DNA of 57,860 nucleotides from Paraburkholderia sp. NMBU_R16 (GTDB lineage Bacteria; Pseudomonadota; Gammaproteobacteria; Burkholderiales; Burkholderiaceae): NCBI RefSeq assembly GCF_013282575.1, contig NZ_JAAAYE010000036.1, positions 1 to 57,860 of the forward strand, read 5' to 3'. Shown piece by piece: positions 54,727 to 57,860 of this stretch (position 1 is its first letter; each line of letters starts with the position of its first letter). The notes under the pieces were generated by a model. It saw only the letters and a program-made list of their open reading frames with translations, ran no database searches and was not told where the DNA came from. The position numbers and the translations under genes were made by a program.

Positions 54727-57642
54727 TCAGCCCGTATTGCGCAAGCCCGCGGCGATTCCGTTGATGGTCAGGTGAATGCCGCGCCGCAACCGCGCATTGG
54801 TATCGCCGGCGCGATGGCGCTTGAGCAGCTCGACTTGCAGGTGGTTGAGCGGATCCAGATACGGGAAGCGGTTCTTGATCGAGCGCGCAAGCAGCGGATT
54901 GTCGGAAAGGCGTTGTTCTTTCCCGGTGATCTGCGCGAGCGCCTCGGTGGTGCGCTCCCACTCGGCGACGATCCGCGAAAACACCTGCTGGCGCAGCTTC
55001 TTGTCTTCGACGAGCTGCGCATAGCGCGACGCAACGGCGAGATCCGTTTTCGCCAGCACCATGTCCATGTTCGAGAGCAGCGTCGAGAAAAAGGGCCAGC
55101 TCTTGTACATCTTCTGGAGCGTGGAGAGGCGCTGCGCTCGCTCCGCTTCGCTTGCCGCGCCCGCGATATGGGCCTGGACGGCGCTGCCGAAGCCGTACCA
55201 GCCCGTGAGCAGCAGTCGGCACTGGCCCCAGGAGAAGCCCCAGGGGATGGCGCGCAAGTCCTCTATGCGGCGGTGCTGCGGATCTTGCAGCTTGCGCGAC
55301 GCTGGGCGGCTGCCGATGTTCAGCTCGGCGATCTCGACGATGGGCGTGGCCTGGAAGAAATAGTCGGTGAAGCCGGGCGTCTCGTAGACGAGCGCGCGAT
55401 ACGCGGCCATCGCCGCATCGGAGAGGGCCTGCATCGTCGGTTCGCTCTCGGGCAGACTCGCGGGCGCGTCGCCGTGGGGCAGCAGCGAGGCCTCGAGCGT
55501 CGCCGCGACGACCGTTTCGAGATTGCGGCGGCCGATCTCCGGGTTCGCGAATTTGCTGCCGATGACCTCGCCTTGCTCGGTCAGGCGGATCTGGCCGTCG
55601 ACCGTGCCGGGCGGCTGCGAAAGAATCGCCTGATAGGTCGGCCCGCCCCCGCGGCCCACGGTGCCGCCGCGGCCGTGAAAGAGCCGCAGCCTGACGCCGC
55701 GTTCCTTGAACAGCGCGACGAGTGCGAGCTCGGCACGATAGAGCTCCCAGTTCGACGTCAAGAACCCGCCGTCCTTGTTGCTGTCCGAATAGCCCAGCAT
55801 GACCTCCTGCTCGCTACCTTGATGCGCGATGAGCGCATCGAGCCCCGGAAGCGCGAAGTACTCGCGCATGATGACGGGTGCGTTGCGCAAGTCGGCGATC
55901 GTCTCGAACAGCGGAATCACCATGAGCCCGTTACGCGCGCTGGCGTGCGTGGCCGCAAGCGTGCCTTCCAGCAGTCCGGTCTCCTTCTGCAGCAGCAGCA
56001 CCTCGACGAGGTCGCTGACGGTCTCCGTATGCGAAATGATGTAGTTGCGCACGGCCCGCTTGCCGAACCGCTCGCGCATGACACGCGCCGTTTCGAGCAC
56101 GCCCAGTTCGCTGCGCACGATCGGCGAATACTCGAGATACGGAGAGCGCAGCAGGCGCGGCTGCTCGAGTTCGGTCAGCAGGAGCCGCAGCTTGTCGGCT
56201 TCGGGCAGCGAGGCATAGTCGTAGTGCACGCCCGCGCGTTTGAACAGCTCGGCAATGACCGCTTCGTGCACGTCCGAGCTCTGGCGCAAGTCGATGCTCG
56301 CCAGATGAAAGCCGAACACTTCGGCCGAGCGCACGAGCGGCGCCAGCCTCGGCGCGATGAGCGTGCCGCCGTGATGCGCTTCGAGCGATTCGACGAGTAC
56401 GTTCAGATCGCGCACGAACTCGGTGGCATCGGCATAGGGCGTGGCACGCACGGGCGGGGCGCCGTGGCCGGCGCTGCGCAGCGGCACCGTGCCTTCGCCT
56501 AGCCGCACGCGCACGCTCGCGGCAAGCCGCGTATAGACGCCGATCAACGCGCGGCGATACGGTTCGTCCACGCGATGCGGCGATTGATCCGGTGAAGCCT
56601 GGGCGAGCGTCTTCAGTGCCTCGCTGCAACCGGAGAGCATATTGGACACCGAGAGCTCGGCGCCGAGCGCATGCACTTCCTCGAGATAGTGCTCGAAGAT
56701 GACCGTCGCCTGGCGCGCGAGGGCATGCTCGAGCGTTTCGGCCGTGACATTCGGGTTGCCGTCGCGATCGCCGCCGATCCAGCTGCCCATCTGAAAAAAG
56801 GCGGGCAGCCGCTTATCGAGCGCGTATCGGTCGCCGATCGCCTCCTCGATATCGGTGTAGAGCGCCGGTATTTCTCGCAGGAACGTCGCGCGGTAATACG
56901 ACAGCGCGTTTTCGATTTCATCGGCGACGGTCAGTCGCGAATCGCGCAGCATGCGCGTTTGCCAGAGCGCCGAGACGCGGGCGCGCAGCAGCGCTTCGTT
57001 TTGCGCACGCTCGCGCTCGGTGAGCGGTTGATCGCGCTCGGCCAGCAGCCGCGCGATATCGTGCTGCGCATCGAGAATGCTCTTGCGCTGCACTTCGGTC
57101 GGGTGTGCCGTCAGCACGGGTACGATCAGCGCGTCATCGAAAAAACGCTCGAGCATGTCGGCGTCGATGTTGCCCGAGCGCGCGAAACGCTCGAGCGCAT
57201 AGGCGACGGTGCCGGCCTGCGGAGCCGATCCGGCCAGTGCGTGAATGCGGCGGCGCCGGTTGTGATGGCGGTCTTCGGCGATGTTCGCCAGATGCGAGAA
57301 GTAGCTGAACGCCCGCACGACGCTCACGGTCTGTTCGGGCGTGAGCGCGCGCAACTGCTTTTCGAGCGCCAGTGCGGCGCTGTGATCGTCCTCCCGCCGG
57401 AACTTGACGGCGTTCTGGCGAATCGTTTCGACGACGTCGAAAACAGCGTCGCCCTCCTGTTCGCGCACGACGTCGCCGAGCAGGCGGCCGAGGTAGCGAA
57501 TGTCTTGAAAGAGCGGCTGGTCCTTGTCGTCGCGCCCGGCGGGGGCGGTGGACGCGGGCGGCATGGCGCCTGGAACGCCCGCGGATGTGGGATGCAATGC
57601 CTCGTTGGGGCGGGCGGCGTGCGCCGGTCCGTTAGACGTCAC
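54727..57642 (-). CDS. ppc: Phosphoenolpyruvate carboxylase
   Basis: 971 aa from the GTG at 57642, with GAGGAC 8 bp upstream. Adds bicarbonate to PEP to form oxaloacetate, the main anaplerotic reaction; tetrameric cytoplasmic enzyme. Signatures are [13 protein letters not shown] (catalytic His), [29 protein letters not shown], the glycine-rich [17 protein letters not shown], and the conserved C-terminal RNTG. About 40 N-terminal residues (Pro/Ala-rich) are variable and precede the conserved core. Full length, with no disruption. Followed by a good terminator. Direct repeats lie upstream. Confidence 0.97.
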   Translation of the reverse strand: MTSNGPAHAARPNEALHPTSAGVPGAMPPASTAPAGRDDKDQPLFQDIRYLGRLLGDVVREQEGDAVFDVVETIRQNAVKFRREDDHSAALALEKQLRALTPEQTVSVVRAFSYFSHLANIAEDRHHNRRRRIHALAGSAPQAGTVAYALERFARSGNIDADMLERFFDDALIVPVLTAHPTEVQRKSILDAQHDIARLLAERDQPLTERERAQNEALLRARVSALWQTRMLRDSRLTVADEIENALSYYRATFLREIPALYTDIEEAIGDRYALDKRLPAFFQMGSWIGGDRDGNPNVTAETLEHALARQATVIFEHYLEEVHALGAELSVSNMLSGCSEALKTLAQASPDQSPHRVDEPYRRALIGVYTRLAASVRVRLGEGTVPLRSAGHGAPPVRATPYADATEFVRDLNVLVESLEAHHGGTLIAPRLAPLVRSAEVFGFHLASIDLRQSSDVHEAVIAELFKRAGVHYDYASLPEADKLRLLLTELEQPRLLRSPYLEYSPIVRSELGVLETARVMRERFGKRAVRNYIISHTETVSDLVEVLLLQKETGLLEGTLAATHASARNGLMVIPLFETIADLRNAPVIMREYFALPGLDALIAHQGSEQEVMLGYSDSNKDGGFLTSNWELYRAELALVALFKERGVRLRLFHGRGGTVGRGGGPTYQAILSQPPGTVDGQIRLTEQGEVIGSKFANPEIGRRNLETVVAATLEASLLPHGDAPASLPESEPTMQALSDAAMAAYRALVYETPGFTDYFFQATPIVEIAELNIGSRPASRKLQDPQHRRIEDLRAIPWGFSWGQCRLLLTGWYGFGSAVQAHIAGAASEAERAQRLSTLQKMYKSWPFFSTLLSNMDMVLAKTDLAVASRYAQLVEDKKLRQQVFSRIVAEWERTTEALAQITGKEQRLSDNPLLARSIKNRFPYLDPLNHLQVELLKRHRAGDTNARLRRGIHLTINGIAAGLRNTG

Positions 57643-57737
57643 GGTGATGTCCTCAGTGAAGCCAGTGATGGAGTGGCGGTCTCGTCATACCAAACGAGAC
57701 CCATGACAGCAAAACTGATAAAACGGCGCCCGATGTG

Positions 57738-57780
57738 GCGCGACAATCTGGATGAGAGACGCGCGACAAACAAGATGAGA
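57738..57780. repeat. Imperfect 20-bp direct repeat upstream of ppc
   Basis: Copies at 57738-57757 and 57761-57780 share GCGCGACAA, a 4-base variable part and GATGAGA (17 of 20 positions equal), with a 23-bp period, about two helical turns. They begin 95 bp upstream of the ppc start, so they could be regulator binding sites. Confidence 0.6.
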
Positions 57781-57807
57781 ATGTCGCGGCGAGGTTGATG
57801 ATGCCGA

Positions 57808-57845
57808 TGTTGATTGACGCTGACAAGCGTTTGTTGATTGACGCT
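57808..57845. repeat. 14-bp direct repeat at the window end
   Basis: TGTTGATTGACGCT occurs at 57808-57821 and again at 57832-57845, with a 24-bp period. Farther upstream of ppc than the other repeat. Could be part of the promoter region of ppc or of the gene beyond the window edge. Confidence 0.6.
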
Positions 57846-57860
57846 CGGCGCATGTTGCAT

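Noticed and set aside
57639-57860. Minus-strand frame running from the window edge toward ppc
   Set aside because: It overlaps the direct repeats and has no recognisable protein features; more likely the ppc promoter region.

Overview
The window is chromosomal DNA from a GC-rich betaproteobacterium of the Burkholderiaceae (Burkholderia / Paraburkholderia / Trinickia type). The evidence is the GC-rich coding style and several family-typical neighbourhoods: cysN-SUMT, lptFG divergent from pepA-holC-DUF2486, zapA beside a 6S RNA and an EVE-domain gene, and DUF3460-scpA. No tRNA, rRNA, CRISPR array or transposase was seen. Most genes are housekeeping genes in short operons.

Layout. 0-12.4 kb: the end of cysN, a SUMT gene, then a lower-GC HAD-phosphatase gene (1671-2603, minus) that looks out of place, followed by cbiX, lptG and lptF (minus). 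pepA, holC and a DUF2486 gene (plus) come next, then ilvD divergent from a LysR regulator, and lgt. 12.4-14.7 kb: a SIMPL-domain secreted protein, an EVE protein, 6S RNA, zapA and a ZapB-like coiled coil, all minus. 14.8-23.2 kb: a cobalamin uptake and salvage region, with promoter and cobalamin riboswitch, btuB, btuC, btuD, cobT, cobS, cobC, and the convergent pair cobU-btuF. 23.3-26.5 kb: an orphan ParA-like ATPase, panD, panC, scpA and DUF3460. 26.7-32.8 kb: tamA and tamB. 32.8-34.3 kb: two lower-GC tandem paralogues of unknown function. 34.3-40.2 kb: metG, an OmpA-type lipoprotein, apbC, a SodC-like lipoprotein that has lost most metal ligands, and dcd. 40.3-44.9 kb: an inducible-type arginine decarboxylase, a LprI-like protein and argH. 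45-48.4 kb: an anti-sigma/ECF sigma pair, an XRE regulator and a divergent methyltransferase. 48.4-54.5 kb: a three-gene phosphorelay (degenerate-EAL response regulator, double-REC regulator, 1251-aa hybrid kinase). 54.7-57.6 kb: ppc, with direct repeats upstream.

Most interesting point. The HAD gene is preceded by TTCG-N16-TTCG-N32-TAACAT, which has the layout of the hrpII/PIP-box promoter used by HrpB/HrpX-type activators for type III secretion genes. It also has an optimal Shine-Dalgarno sequence, an N-terminal extension of about 80 residues before the phosphatase fold, and lower GC than its neighbours. I infer that it encodes a type III secreted HAD-family effector placed among core genes. 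Second-tier points are the tandem paralogue pair between tamB and metG, the metal-ligand-less SodC-like lipoprotein, the EAL domain with altered catalytic residues, a possible small RNA between ompA and metG, and a palindromic operator between the XRE gene and the methyltransferase.
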